42,766 bases of DNA from an uncultured Prevotellaceae bacterium (GCA_902768105.1 CACXJZ010000041.1:1-42766); one strand, 5' to 3'; shown: positions 24,594 to 32,786, numbered from the stretch's first letter. Program-made: numbers and translations. The notes: a model not told the origin generated them from the sequence alone.

Positions 24594-25724
24594 TCAATCC
24601 ATCCTATTTCGGTAGTCTTCATAACCGAATTTGCGCAGGATATCGAGTGTTCCGTCCATTTTTAGCATGCCAATGGCGGGATGGGAGATGCCGTTGAAGG
24701 TGTTGGTCTTCACCGTTGTGTAGTGTATCATATCCTCAAACACAATCTCCTCGCCCACCTGCAGTTCGTGGTCAAACGTCCACATGCCCATGAAGTCCCC
24801 GCTCAAGCAACTGTTGCCGCCCAGACGGTAAGTGTTTTCTGAATACTCTAAGACTTCTGGACACTCTGAAATCTCAGCCCCACGTACCTCTGGCATATAC
24901 GGCATCTCCAGGCAGTCAGGCATGTGACAGGTGAAGCTCACGTCCAGGATGGCCGTCCGGATGCCCTTGGCCTCTACGACATCCACCACATGCGACACCA
25001 GCGGTCCCGTCTGCCACGCAAAGGCGCTGCCGGGCTCGAAGATGACCTTCAGGTGCGGATAGCGCTCGTGGAAGCCGTCCATCAGGCGAACCAGCAGTTC
25101 CACATCGTAGTCCTTGCGGGTCACCAGGTGTCCGCCACCGAAGTTAATCCACTTCAGCTGCGGGAACCAGGGCAAGAACTTCTCCTCGATATGCCGCAGC
25201 GTACGCTCAAACACATCCGACCCACTCTCACAATGACAATGACAATGAAATCCCTCAATGTCTGCCGGCAGTTGCTCCGGCAGCTTGTCCGCCGTCACAC
25301 CGAAGCGCGTGCCAGGCGCACACGGATTATAGAGTGCGGTACCCACCTCCGAGTAGTCTGGATTGATGCGTAGTCCTATGGAAGAGTCTTTCGCCCGCTC
25401 ATGATAGCGTTCGTATTGCGTCAGCGAGTTAAACGTCAGGTGACTCGAACAGTGTGCTATCTCGTCGAACTCATAGTCTGTATAAGCCGGCGAGTAAGTA
25501 TGACATTTCGCCCCGAACTCCTCCAGTGCCAGACGTGCCTCGCTCAGCGAGCTGGCCGTCGTGCTACCAATGTACTCCCGGAAGATGGGAAACGTCTTCC
25601 ACAGGGCAAAGGCCTTAAAAGCAAGAATCCACTCCGCCCGCGTACGTCGTGCCACGTCGGTGATCAGCTGCAGGTTCCTCCTCAGTTTTTCCTCTTCTAT
25701 TATATAAATAGGTGTATTCATCAT
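24594..25724 (-). CDS. nspC: Carboxynorspermidine / carboxyspermidine decarboxylase
   Basis: NspC is a fold-type III PLP enzyme that removes CO2 from carboxy(nor)spermidine, the last step of the alternative spermidine pathway used in Bacteroidetes. The PLP lysine lies in the AFKAFA block near the N-terminus; other visible blocks are GFHCHCHCESG, INFGGGH, FEPGSAFAWQTG and GGNSCLSGDFMG, where the Cys of the second active-site half lies. The length of 376 residues is normal. Its start overlaps, as ATGA, the stop of the intact reading frame of the upstream hydrolase, so translation would be coupled if that gene were whole. The usual partner carboxyspermidine dehydrogenase is not in the window. 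Confidence 0.93.
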   Translation of the reverse strand: MMNTPIYIIEEEKLRRNLQLITDVARRTRAEWILAFKAFALWKTFPIFREYIGSTTASSLSEARLALEEFGAKCHTYSPAYTDYEFDEIAHCSSHLTFNSLTQYERYHERAKDSSIGLRINPDYSEVGTALYNPCAPGTRFGVTADKLPEQLPADIEGFHCHCHCESGSDVFERTLRHIEEKFLPWFPQLKWINFGGGHLVTRKDYDVELLVRLMDGFHERYPHLKVIFEPGSAFAWQTGPLVSHVVDVVEAKGIRTAILDVSFTCHMPDCLEMPYMPEVRGAEISECPEVLEYSENTYRLGGNSCLSGDFMGMWTFDHELQVGEEIVFEDMIHYTTVKTNTFNGISHPAIGMLKMDGTLDILRKFGYEDYRNRMD

Positions 25725-26637
25725 TTTATAAAGTTTCCAATTCTTCTGACGTATTCCTCCTTATGGTTTTTGTACGACAGAGCATGTTCAGTCCGCTCGG
25801 AAATCCACAGCTCCTTCGTCCCGGACTTTGCCTCATGAACACGTCGTACCATCTCCGTAGGCACAAAGCTGTCGTCGTCCCATGAATGAAGAGCATCGGA
25901 TGACGGCACTTCGCCACCTGATCCACAGCCGATGCCTCACCAAAGCTCCAGCCATAGCGCAACAGGCAGAGCAGGCTCGTGGAGTACATCAGCGGAAACT
26001 CCGGTAGGCCAAACTGTGCCTTCAACTCCCCCGAGAACTCGTCCCACACGCTGGTGTAACCGCAATCCTCCACGAAACGGATATCCCTGATACCGTCAGG
26101 CATCTCCTCACCACTTGTCATCATCGTCGTAGCAGCACCCATCGACACACCGTGCACTACCATTGTGTCAGTCTTGAACGTCTGTAGCCAGCGCAGCACG
26201 TCAAGTCTATCGAGCCAGCCCATGCGGAGGGCGTCGCCGTCACTCTTTCCGCTGGCGTAGAGGTCAGGCATAACGACGTTGTATCCGAACTCTCGCTCAT
26301 ACATCCGTGCCAGGTAGAAGAACTTGATGGCCTGGTCGCGCCAGCCATGAATCAGCAATGCTGTCTTTGGACTGCCCGTCCTTACATAGTAGGCATGCAG
26401 CCGGCAGCCCTCTGGCGTCGTCACAAACGTATCGCGCAACGCACGACCTCGCCGTAGGCTATCCACCCACTCCACCGTCTCGGGATAGTTTTCAAAAAGC
26501 TGCCTATAACAGGAGTCCGCGTCAGCACGGTTTCCGTCGGGTGCCAGCGAGTAGTCTAGCATGTAAAAACTGCCTCCCACGACGGCAACGACAAAGGCCG
26601 CAAGAACAGCGACCAACGACCAAATCACTTTCTTCAT
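25721..26637 (-). pseudogene. Alpha/beta hydrolase with a single-base frameshift
   Basis: Reading from 26637 the protein has a membrane anchor (VIWSLVAVLAAFVVAVVGGSFYML), an oxyanion-type block LLIHGWRDQA, and the nucleophile elbow HGVSMGAAT. At HPMLFIHG the frame is lost: the next codons are out of frame and the frame stops at 25726. One extra base at the G-run (plus-strand CCC, 25879-25881) restores HGDDDSFVPTEM...ERTEHALSYKN with the expected catalytic Asp and His, and then ends in TGA overlapping the nspC ATG. The 1-nt loss is either a real mutation or an assembly error; the ATGA overlap in the restored frame argues the intact gene is the ancestral form. Substrate unknown. The open frame extends upstream of 26637, but across the promoter. 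Confidence 0.82.
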
Positions 26638-26641
26638 GCTG

Positions 26642-26649
26642 CAAAGGTA
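26642..26649 (-). promoter_or_regulatory. -7 box of the hydrolase-nspC operon
   Basis: TACCTTTG on the minus strand ends only 4 nt before the ATG at 26637. A CTTG lies 18 nt before the box. The transcript would be nearly leaderless if this is the promoter used. Confidence 0.55.
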
Positions 26650-26717
26650 GCGAAAAATGTAATAATGCAAGAACGGAAAAATGTAAAAATGGTTAAGCGA
26701 CAGCATTTTTTCTATCA

Positions 26718-26737
26718 TTCACCACTCACTACTCACC
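26718..26737. repeat. Heptad-period repeat between divergent promoters
   Basis: Units TTCACC, ACTCACT and ACTCACC lie head to tail, between the hydrolase and esterase -7 boxes, in the -33 area of the esterase promoter. Confidence 0.5.
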
Positions 26738-26746
26738 AATATTTAT

Positions 26747-26754
26747 TACCTTTG
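26747..26754 (+). promoter_or_regulatory. -7 box of the carboxylesterase gene
   Basis: TACCTTTG, 20 nt before the ATG at 26775. No TTTG lies 19-21 nt upstream, so it may be weak or need an activator. Confidence 0.55.
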
Positions 26755-26774
26755 CGCAATACTTATCAATAATT

Positions 26775-28337
26775 ATGAACAAGAACTTATTATTTGTCAT
26801 CTTACTGTTTATGACCGGCATGACGGCAACGCATGCACAGGGAAATGTTAACAACGAAATAGTCAGTACCACATCCGGACTCGTCAGCGGCACCGTGCAG
26901 GAAGGCACGCTAGCGTATCTCGGGATACCCTATGCCAAAGTAGAGCGATTCATGCCACCTCAGCCTGTCGATAAGTGGGAGGGCGTTCGTGCCTGCGACC
27001 ACTGGGGGCCGCAGGTCATGCAGCAAACGTGGGGTCGGCAGCTCACCGAAGAAGAGATGTCCGAGAAGAACTCCTGCGTGCTCAATGTATGGACAACAGA
27101 TGTCCAGGCAAAGAAGCCTGTCATGCTGTGGCTTCACGGCGGAGGCTTCGACTCCGGCACGTCAGCGTGGGATCCCGGCATGCAGTTAGCAAAGAAAGAT
27201 GTTGTGGTGGTCAGTATCAACCACCGCCTGAACATCCTCGGATTCCTCGATCTCTCTGCCGTATCTGAAAAGTACAAATACTCCGGTAATGTTGGCATGC
27301 TTGACGTAGTACAGGCGCTGGAGTGGATTCGTGACAACATTGCCAATTTTGGTGATGACCCTCAGAACGTTACCGTCTTCGGAGAGTCTGGGGGCGGCGG
27401 TAAAGTGGGCACACTCATGTGCATGCCCAAGGCCAAGGGACTTTTCCATAAAGCCATCATCATGAGCGGCACCATCCTCAACGTCAACACCCACGAGATG
27501 ACGCAGACGCTAGGCAAGGCCGTGCTGAAGGAACTCGACATCAGCGAGTCCAACATAGATAAACTCAAAGATGTTCCCTACCAGCAGCTATACGACGCTG
27601 GTCAGCGGGCTATGGCCGCCAGTATCGGCACCCGCAAGCCCGGCACCCCCATGATGTGGGGCTTCGGTCCCACTCCCGACGGCGAAGTGCTCCTGCAACA
27701 GCCCTTCCAGCCAGACTTCGCTGCCATCAGCGACAACATTCCCCTCATGATAGGCACCACATTCAATGAACTTCAGCGCCTATATTACGACCGTCCGCTG
27801 ACCTTGGACGATGCCAAAAGGGAACTTAAACCCACCTTCGGCAACGAGACCGACGCCTACATCGCTGCCTTCGCCAAGGCCTATCCCGACCACACGCCGC
27901 AAGACCTGTTGAGCATCGATTGGCTGTTCCGTCCCAAGACCATCATCACCGCCGATGCACGCAGCGCCCACTTATCATCACCCATCTACATGTATATGTT
28001 CACTTGGCGTTCGCCCTTGAACCGCGGTTCCATCCATGGTCACGAGTTGAAGTTCTGCTTCAACACCCTTCATCGAGCCAAGAACGACTTGCCCAGCCCT
28101 ACTGCAGAAGACCTTGAGCTAGCTGACCTCATGAGTAATGCTTGGGCGCAGTTCGCCCATACCGGCAATCCAAACATCGACGGACTCCCCGAGTGGCATC
28201 CCTATACAGCAGAGAACGGCGAAATAATGATTTTCAACCATCAGCGCGCCATCCGTCACAATCCTGACCGTACGCTGGAGGAAATCATCAACCGCCACTG
28301 CTTCAAGCAGCTGGACGCCTTCCGCGCTACACACTAA
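26775..28337 (+). CDS. Type B carboxylesterase, exported
   Basis: A 520-residue secreted esterase (signal peptide ending THAQ). The COesterase signature is clear: HGGGFDSG (oxyanion hole, 121-128), the nucleophile Ser 205 in FGESGGGG, Glu 332 in GTTFNEL and His 421 in SIHGHELKF. The family hydrolyses carboxylic esters with a broad range, here perhaps acetyl or aryl esters on glycans. GESGGGG differs from the common GESAGG by one residue. It is followed 70 nt later by a dicarboxylate transporter on the same strand, which might take up acids released by this or a related enzyme (inference). Confidence 0.9.
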   Translation: MNKNLLFVILLFMTGMTATHAQGNVNNEIVSTTSGLVSGTVQEGTLAYLGIPYAKVERFMPPQPVDKWEGVRACDHWGPQVMQQTWGRQLTEEEMSEKNSCVLNVWTTDVQAKKPVMLWLHGGGFDSGTSAWDPGMQLAKKDVVVVSINHRLNILGFLDLSAVSEKYKYSGNVGMLDVVQALEWIRDNIANFGDDPQNVTVFGESGGGGKVGTLMCMPKAKGLFHKAIIMSGTILNVNTHEMTQTLGKAVLKELDISESNIDKLKDVPYQQLYDAGQRAMAASIGTRKPGTPMMWGFGPTPDGEVLLQQPFQPDFAAISDNIPLMIGTTFNELQRLYYDRPLTLDDAKRELKPTFGNETDAYIAAFAKAYPDHTPQDLLSIDWLFRPKTIITADARSAHLSSPIYMYMFTWRSPLNRGSIHGHELKFCFNTLHRAKNDLPSPTAEDLELADLMSNAWAQFAHTGNPNIDGLPEWHPYTAENGEIMIFNHQRAIRHNPDRTLEEIINRHCFKQLDAFRATH

Positions 28338-28407
28338 CAGATGCTTATTAACATTTTCTTCTCTTATTTGTTTGGTTTGTACAACATTAGACCTAAGATT
28401 TTAAAAG

Positions 28408-29931
28408 ATGAACAACAAGGATTCTCGCTTTGAACAAATGCGCAGAATGACGGGTGCCATACTGGGTCCGCTCTGTGCCGTATTGATATGGTTCATGCCC
28501 ATTGAGGGCATTGAGGAACCTGCCCACCACCTGCTGGCGGTAATGTCGCTGGTGGCCATCTGGTGGATTACCGAGCCTGTACCCATCCCCGTCACCTCGC
28601 TGTTGGGTCCTACGCTCTGCGTGCTGTTCGGCATTGCATCGATAGACGAAGCCTTCAAGCAGTTTGCCAACCCCATGATATTCCTCTTCATGGGCGGATT
28701 CCTATTGGCGAAGGGTATGATGGTCAACGGACTCGACAAGCGCATAGCCTACGGCATCATGTCGATGAAGTGGGTGGGCGACTCGCCGCAACGCATCTTC
28801 CTCGCTATCGGACTGGCCTGCATGCTCTGCTCCGGATGGATCAGCAACACGGCGACTGCCGCCATGATGTTCCCCATAGCCCTGGGACTCCTGGAGGCTA
28901 TACGCGAGATGATGGCAGCCAACGGCAAGACCATCGACCTTTCTTCTTATAAATATGCTACGGGACTGATGCTGATGACAGCCTACGCATGTTCCATTGG
29001 CGGCGTGATGACGCCCATAGGAACCCCACCGAACATCATCATGTTGGGATTCCTCGATCAGCTGGCACCACAGGCTCCCACGGTATCGTTCTTCCAGTGG
29101 ATGATTTGGGGCATAGTGGCTATGGTGCTGTACTTCGTGCTGGCCTACGTCGTGCTGTGGCGTATGTTCCCTGCCGACGTGAAGCACATTGAGGGAGCGC
29201 GTGAGTTCATCCGCAACTACGTCAACTCGCTGGGCAAGTGGACACGTGCCCAGAAGAACACGCTGATAGCCTTCACCATAGCAGTATTGCTGTGGGTAGC
29301 TCCGAGCGTGCTGAGCATCATCCACGGTCCTCATTCCGACATCATGAAGTTCTACGACAGCCACTTCCCCGAGGCCATTGCCGCTATGGTGGGTGCGCTG
29401 CTGCTCTTCTTCCTGCCCGTCAACCTGAAGAAGGGTGAGATGACCATGACATGGAAGGACGGCATGGAGGGTATTGAGTGGGGCACGCTGCTGCTCTTCG
29501 GCGGCGGACTGGCCATGGGTGCGCTGATGTACACTACGGGGCTATCAGCATGGATAGGAACCGGTATCAAGGAGGCGCTGGGCGGCAACCCGTCGGAATG
29601 GCTCTTCGTAGGCGTATTCTGCGTGACGGCGCTGATACTCTCCGAGCTCACCTCGCACACGGCATCGACCAACCTTATTGCCCCCATTGCCATTGGTGCG
29701 GCAGTATCGCTGGGGTTCAGCCCCATTCCCGTAGCCATCGGCATTGCACTGTCTTCGTCACTGGGCTTCATGATGCCCGTCTCTACCCCACCCAACGCTA
29801 TTGTCTATGCATCGGGCTACGTGCCCATCACGAAGATGATTAAGTCGGGTGCCATCATCGACCTCATCGGTATTTTAGTGGTAACAATTCCCGTAGTGAT
29901 GCTGTTGGTAAAGTGGGTCATGGGGATTTGA
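28408..29931 (+). CDS. DASS (SLC13)-family sodium:carboxylate symporter
   Basis: A 507-residue inner-membrane protein with two inverted halves. The first SNT motif is at 146-148 (ISNTATAAMM), with GVMTPIGTPPN following; the second half has TSHTASTNLIAP (the usual SNT is SHT at 416-418) and FMMPVSTPPNAIVYASGYV. These set the substrate and sodium sites in VcINDY-type transporters. It is expected to import di- or tricarboxylates such as succinate with sodium. The changed second motif could alter substrate or ion use. A strong hairpin follows directly after the stop. Confidence 0.92.
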   Translation: MNNKDSRFEQMRRMTGAILGPLCAVLIWFMPIEGIEEPAHHLLAVMSLVAIWWITEPVPIPVTSLLGPTLCVLFGIASIDEAFKQFANPMIFLFMGGFLLAKGMMVNGLDKRIAYGIMSMKWVGDSPQRIFLAIGLACMLCSGWISNTATAAMMFPIALGLLEAIREMMAANGKTIDLSSYKYATGLMLMTAYACSIGGVMTPIGTPPNIIMLGFLDQLAPQAPTVSFFQWMIWGIVAMVLYFVLAYVVLWRMFPADVKHIEGAREFIRNYVNSLGKWTRAQKNTLIAFTIAVLLWVAPSVLSIIHGPHSDIMKFYDSHFPEAIAAMVGALLLFFLPVNLKKGEMTMTWKDGMEGIEWGTLLLFGGGLAMGALMYTTGLSAWIGTGIKEALGGNPSEWLFVGVFCVTALILSELTSHTASTNLIAPIAIGAAVSLGFSPIPVAIGIALSSSLGFMMPVSTPPNAIVYASGYVPITKMIKSGAIIDLIGILVVTIPVVMLLVKWVMGI

Positions 29932-29944
29932 AACTTTAAACAAT

Positions 29945-29982
29945 AAAAAGGCCGCTAATCGTCATAGATTAGCGGCCTTTTT
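29945..29982. terminator. Bidirectional terminator between the transporter and tRNA-Pro
   Basis: A perfect 16-bp stem (AAAAAGGCCGCTAATC and its complement) with a 6-nt loop has a T-run on either strand. It serves the transporter on the plus strand and tRNA-Pro on the minus strand. Confidence 0.92.
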
Positions 29983-29983
29983 G

Positions 29984-30056
29984 TCGAGGTGACAGGACTC
30001 GAACCTGCGACAGCCTGGTCCCAAACCAGGAACGCTACCAACTGCGCTACACCTCG
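29984..30056 (-). tRNA. tRNA-Pro (TGG)
   Basis: Cloverleaf: acceptor CGAGGTG/CACCTCG, A73, D-arm AGCGCAGTTGGTAGCG, anticodon loop TTTGGGA (TGG) and T-arm GGTTCGAGTCC. The C1-G72 acceptor pair is a proline identity element. It has a TACCTTTG box 12 nt upstream. Confidence 0.95.
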
Positions 30057-30067
30057 ATTTACGGGTG

Positions 30068-30075
30068 CAAAGGTA
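30068..30075 (-). promoter_or_regulatory. -7 box of tRNA-Pro
   Basis: TACCTTTG on the minus strand, in the short gap after the serine palmitoyltransferase-like gene. A clear -33 TTTG is lacking. Confidence 0.5.
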
Positions 30076-30085
30076 CAAAAAAATA

Positions 30086-31273
30086 TTATTTGATAATACC
30101 TTGTTCAACAAAAATTTTCTTCAGAGCCTTTACTGAGCGCTCCACCTGTTCCTCTGTGTGGGTTGCCATAAGGGCATAACGCACAAGCGTGTCCTGCGGT
30201 GCACAGGCAGGGGGAATAACAGGATTGATGAAGACACCAGCCTTGAAAGCCAGTGCGGTAACAAGGAACGTCTTGTCAACGTCGCGCACATAAAGGGGAA
30301 TGATAGGACTCTCGGTGTCGCCAATCTCGAAGCCTTCTTCGCCGAAGCGCTTAAGGGCATACTTCGTCACCTTCCACAGGGCTTCGATACGCTCGGGCTC
30401 CTTCTGCAGGATGTGCAGCGCCTCCATAGCAGCTGCGGTGGCAGCGGGAGTGTTAGAAGCCGAGAAGATATAGGTGCGACAGGTATGACGCAGGAAATTA
30501 ATGGTATCCCAGTCTGCAGCAATAAATCCACCAATGCTGGCCAGCGACTTAGAGAACGTACCCATAATAAGGTCAACCTCATCAGTCAAGCCGAAATGGT
30601 CACAGACGCCACGTCCATGGTCACCAAACACGCCGATACCATGAGCCTCATCGACCATGATGGAGCAGTTATACTTGTGCTTGAGCTCAACAATCTCGGG
30701 CAGCTTGGCCAAATCACCTTCCATAGAGAACACACCATCGACGACAATGAGTTTAATGGCCTCCTCGGGAAGTTTCTGCAGCACACGCTCCAAGTCTTCC
30801 ATGTCGTTGTGCTTGTAATGCAGCTGCTTGGCAAACGAAAGACGACGGCCATCGACAATGCTTGCATGGTCGCGGTCGTCGCAGATAATATAGTCGTCCT
30901 TGCCAACAACCATTGCCAGAACGCCCTGATTAACAGAAAATCCTGTTGAGAAACAGAGACAATCATCCTTGCCGATGAACTCTGAGATTTCCTTCTCCAA
31001 CTGGACATGCAAGTCGAGCGTGCCATTCAGGAAACGGCTACCAGCACAACCCGAACCATATTTATCGAGAGCTGCCTTTGCAGCATCAATGATGCGCTGG
31101 TCACCCGTTAGTCCCGTGTAGGCATTCGAGCCGAACATCAGAACCTTATGGCCTCCCATTTCCACTTCCGTACCCTGCTTGCCGTCGATTGCACGGAAAT
31201 AGGGATAGACGTCAGCCTCCATAAATTTTTGCGGCTCACGATAAAGCTTGTATTTCTCTTGTAATTGTCCCAT
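30086..31273 (-). CDS. spt: Alpha-oxoamine synthase, probable serine palmitoyltransferase
   Basis: A 395-residue PLP enzyme of the alpha-oxoamine synthase family. The PLP lysine is Lys 242 in GTFSKSLASIGGF, and His 136 in DRDHASIVDG stacks on the cofactor; VDEAHGIGVFG carries the Asp-Ala-His block. These enzymes join an amino acid with an acyl-CoA. The nearest alternatives are glycine C-acetyltransferase (Kbl), AONS and serine palmitoyltransferase. I favour SPT because threonine dehydrogenase is absent, Bacteroidetes use such a gene for sphingolipids (BT_0870 in B. thetaiotaomicron), and a lipid kinase is divergently placed. The start at 31273 (MGQLQEKYKLY) is chosen because the upstream TTG lies inside the -7 box. 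Confidence 0.85.
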   Translation of the reverse strand: MGQLQEKYKLYREPQKFMEADVYPYFRAIDGKQGTEVEMGGHKVLMFGSNAYTGLTGDQRIIDAAKAALDKYGSGCAGSRFLNGTLDLHVQLEKEISEFIGKDDCLCFSTGFSVNQGVLAMVVGKDDYIICDDRDHASIVDGRRLSFAKQLHYKHNDMEDLERVLQKLPEEAIKLIVVDGVFSMEGDLAKLPEIVELKHKYNCSIMVDEAHGIGVFGDHGRGVCDHFGLTDEVDLIMGTFSKSLASIGGFIAADWDTINFLRHTCRTYIFSASNTPAATAAAMEALHILQKEPERIEALWKVTKYALKRFGEEGFEIGDTESPIIPLYVRDVDKTFLVTALAFKAGVFINPVIPPACAPQDTLVRYALMATHTEEQVERSVKALKKIFVEQGIIK

Positions 31274-31316
31274 ATAATATCTATGTGATACAACACTATT
31301 TTTCGTTACAGGCTGC

Positions 31317-31324
31317 AAAGTTAC
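31317..31324 (-). promoter_or_regulatory. -7 box of the palmitoyltransferase gene
   Basis: TAACTTTG on the minus strand, 43 nt before the chosen start; it is divergent from the lipid kinase promoter about 95 nt away. Confidence 0.55.
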
Positions 31325-31417
31325 ACATTTTTTAGTAAAACGCGCATGTTTTTTGTAATATTTCTCTCAAAACTTAAAATTTATTGCATTTATTCGCATC
31401 TTTTCAACGAAAAATTG

Positions 31418-31433
31418 TAACTTTGTACCTTTG
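31418..31433 (+). promoter_or_regulatory. Two tandem -7 boxes immediately before the lipid kinase ATG
   Basis: TAACTTTG (31418-31425) and TACCTTTG (31426-31433) lie back to back, and the ATG begins at 31434. If the first is used the leader is only a few nt; if the second, transcription would begin inside the gene. Confidence 0.5.
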
Positions 31434-32465
31434 ATGAGCAAGAAAACAATTATTTTCATACTCAACCCCATTTCTGGAACACACGGCAAGGCTGAGATTC
31501 CAGACTTAATCGATGAAATCATCGACACTGAGCGCTTTGACTATCAGATTCGCACGACGGAGTATGCCGGACATGCCGCCGAGATTGCCCGTGAGTGCGT
31601 AGAAAGGGGTATCGACGTGGTGGTGGCCATCGGTGGTGACGGGACAGTGAACGAGGTGGCACGCGCACTCGTCCACTCGAATACGGCCCTGGGTATTATT
31701 CCCTGTGGTTCAGGCAACGGACTGGCACGTCACCTCTGCATTCCCATTGACATCAAGAAGTCGCTAGCTATCATCAATGCGTGCCAGATTGAGACATTCG
31801 ACTACGGTGTCATCAACGACCTGCCATTCTTCTGCACCTGCGGCATGGGCTTTGATGCCTTCATCTCGTTTAAGTTTGCAGAGGCCGGCAAGCGAGGTCC
31901 CATCACCTACGTGGAAAACGTGCTGAAGGAGGGACTGAAGTACAAACCCGAGACATACGAGGTGGAAGACGAGACAGGAGCCAAGCGCTACAAGGCCTTC
32001 CTCATTGCCTGTGCCAACGCCTCACAGTATGGCAACAACGCCTACATTGCCCCCAACGCCACGATGAAAGACGGTATGATGGACATTGTGATACTGGAGC
32101 CCTTTACTGCCTTCGATGCTCCACAGATTAGCTTCGACCTGTTTAGCAAGACGCTGAACAACAACTCAAAGATTAAGACCTTCAAGAGCAAGCACATACA
32201 CATACACCGCAGTGAACCAGGAGCCATACACTTTGACGGAGACCCCATCATGACCGGTACCGACATCGACGTGCACGTGGAGGAACTGGGCATCAACATC
32301 ATCACCAATCCAGAAGCCATTGAGGACACGAAGCAGCCCAACTTCCTGCTCAACGCCTTCAGCGATTTCTTTAATAATATAAATAATGTACGCGAGGACA
32401 TAGCCTATCAGGGTCACCGCATACAGGTCATCAACAAGGTACTACTGAGGAAACTTAGAGGTTAG
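31434..32465 (+). CDS. Diacylglycerol/sphingosine kinase-like lipid kinase (YegS family)
   Basis: A 343-residue kinase of the DAGK catalytic family. The nucleotide-binding loop GGDGTVNEV is at 67-75, preceded by NPISGTHGKAE and followed by CGSGNGLARHL; GMGFDAFIS and IHFDGDP near the end are further family blocks. It phosphorylates a lipid such as diacylglycerol or a sphingoid base with ATP at the inner face of the membrane. Its divergent position beside the serine palmitoyltransferase gene suggests the substrate may be a sphingolipid. The ATG at 31434 is used; the upstream TTG lies within the second -7 box. Confidence 0.88.
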   Translation: MSKKTIIFILNPISGTHGKAEIPDLIDEIIDTERFDYQIRTTEYAGHAAEIARECVERGIDVVVAIGGDGTVNEVARALVHSNTALGIIPCGSGNGLARHLCIPIDIKKSLAIINACQIETFDYGVINDLPFFCTCGMGFDAFISFKFAEAGKRGPITYVENVLKEGLKYKPETYEVEDETGAKRYKAFLIACANASQYGNNAYIAPNATMKDGMMDIVILEPFTAFDAPQISFDLFSKTLNNNSKIKTFKSKHIHIHRSEPGAIHFDGDPIMTGTDIDVHVEELGINIITNPEAIEDTKQPNFLLNAFSDFFNNINNVREDIAYQGHRIQVINKVLLRKLRG

Positions 32466-32474
32466 TGGTTAGTG
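32461..32474. repeat. Heptad repeat GTTAGTG x2
   Basis: Two perfect GTTAGTG units overlap the last codon of the lipid kinase and run toward the small Cys-rich gene. Confidence 0.5.
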
Positions 32475-32487
32475 GTCAGAGCTTAGT

Positions 32488-32652
32488 ATGGAGTGGATCA
32501 TCGTTTCTGCCGTTCTGGTGGCTGCCGTGGGCTACGCAGCGTGGCGCATCTATGACGCTTTCAGGCGTACAAAAGACCCGTGTTACGGATGTGACGGATG
32601 CCAGTTGAAGGACTTGAAACGACGAAATAATGTCGATTGCAAGAAAAAGTAA
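32488..32652 (+). CDS. Small Cys-rich membrane protein, FeoB-associated type
   Basis: A 54-residue gene. It has one membrane helix (WIIVSAVLVAAVGYAAWRIY) and then a Cys-rich patch DPCYGCDGCQLKDL with three Cys, followed by a basic tail ending CKKK. This matches the layout of FeoB-associated Cys-rich proteins (PF12669), which sit in the inner membrane near ferrous iron transporters. No feoB is seen nearby, so the iron link is not proven. It starts 22 nt after the lipid kinase and is probably cotranscribed with it. The composition and membrane-helix/Cys order argue against a chance frame. Confidence 0.7.
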   Translation: MEWIIVSAVLVAAVGYAAWRIYDAFRRTKDPCYGCDGCQLKDLKRRNNVDCKKK

Positions 32653-32660
32653 TCGAAAAA

Positions 32661-32692
32661 TTTGGATATACCGAATAATATTATTACCTTTG
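32661..32692 (+). promoter_or_regulatory. Bacteroidetes promoter for tRNA-Cys
   Basis: TTTG (32661-32664), a 20-nt spacer and TACCTTTG (32685-32692); the tRNA begins at 32711. Confidence 0.87.
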
Positions 32693-32710
32693 CAACCGCA
32701 AAAGCGAAAG

Positions 32711-32781
32711 GGTACCTTGGCCGATCGGTTAGGTAACGGTCTGCAAAACCGTGTAGAGCAGTTCGACTCTGCTAGGTACCT
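32711..32781 (+). tRNA. tRNA-Cys (GCA)
   Basis: Cloverleaf with acceptor GGTACCT/AGGTACC, T73 as expected for Cys, anticodon stem ACGGT/ACCGT with loop CTGCAAA (GCA), and T-arm GTTCGAC. CCA is not encoded. Confidence 0.95.
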
Positions 32782-32786
32782 CAAGA

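Noticed and set aside
30086-31273. Calling the alpha-oxoamine synthase glycine C-acetyltransferase (kbl).
   Set aside because: Threonine dehydrogenase is missing from the neighbourhood and a lipid kinase is divergent, so SPT is more likely. Kbl cannot be fully excluded from sequence alone.
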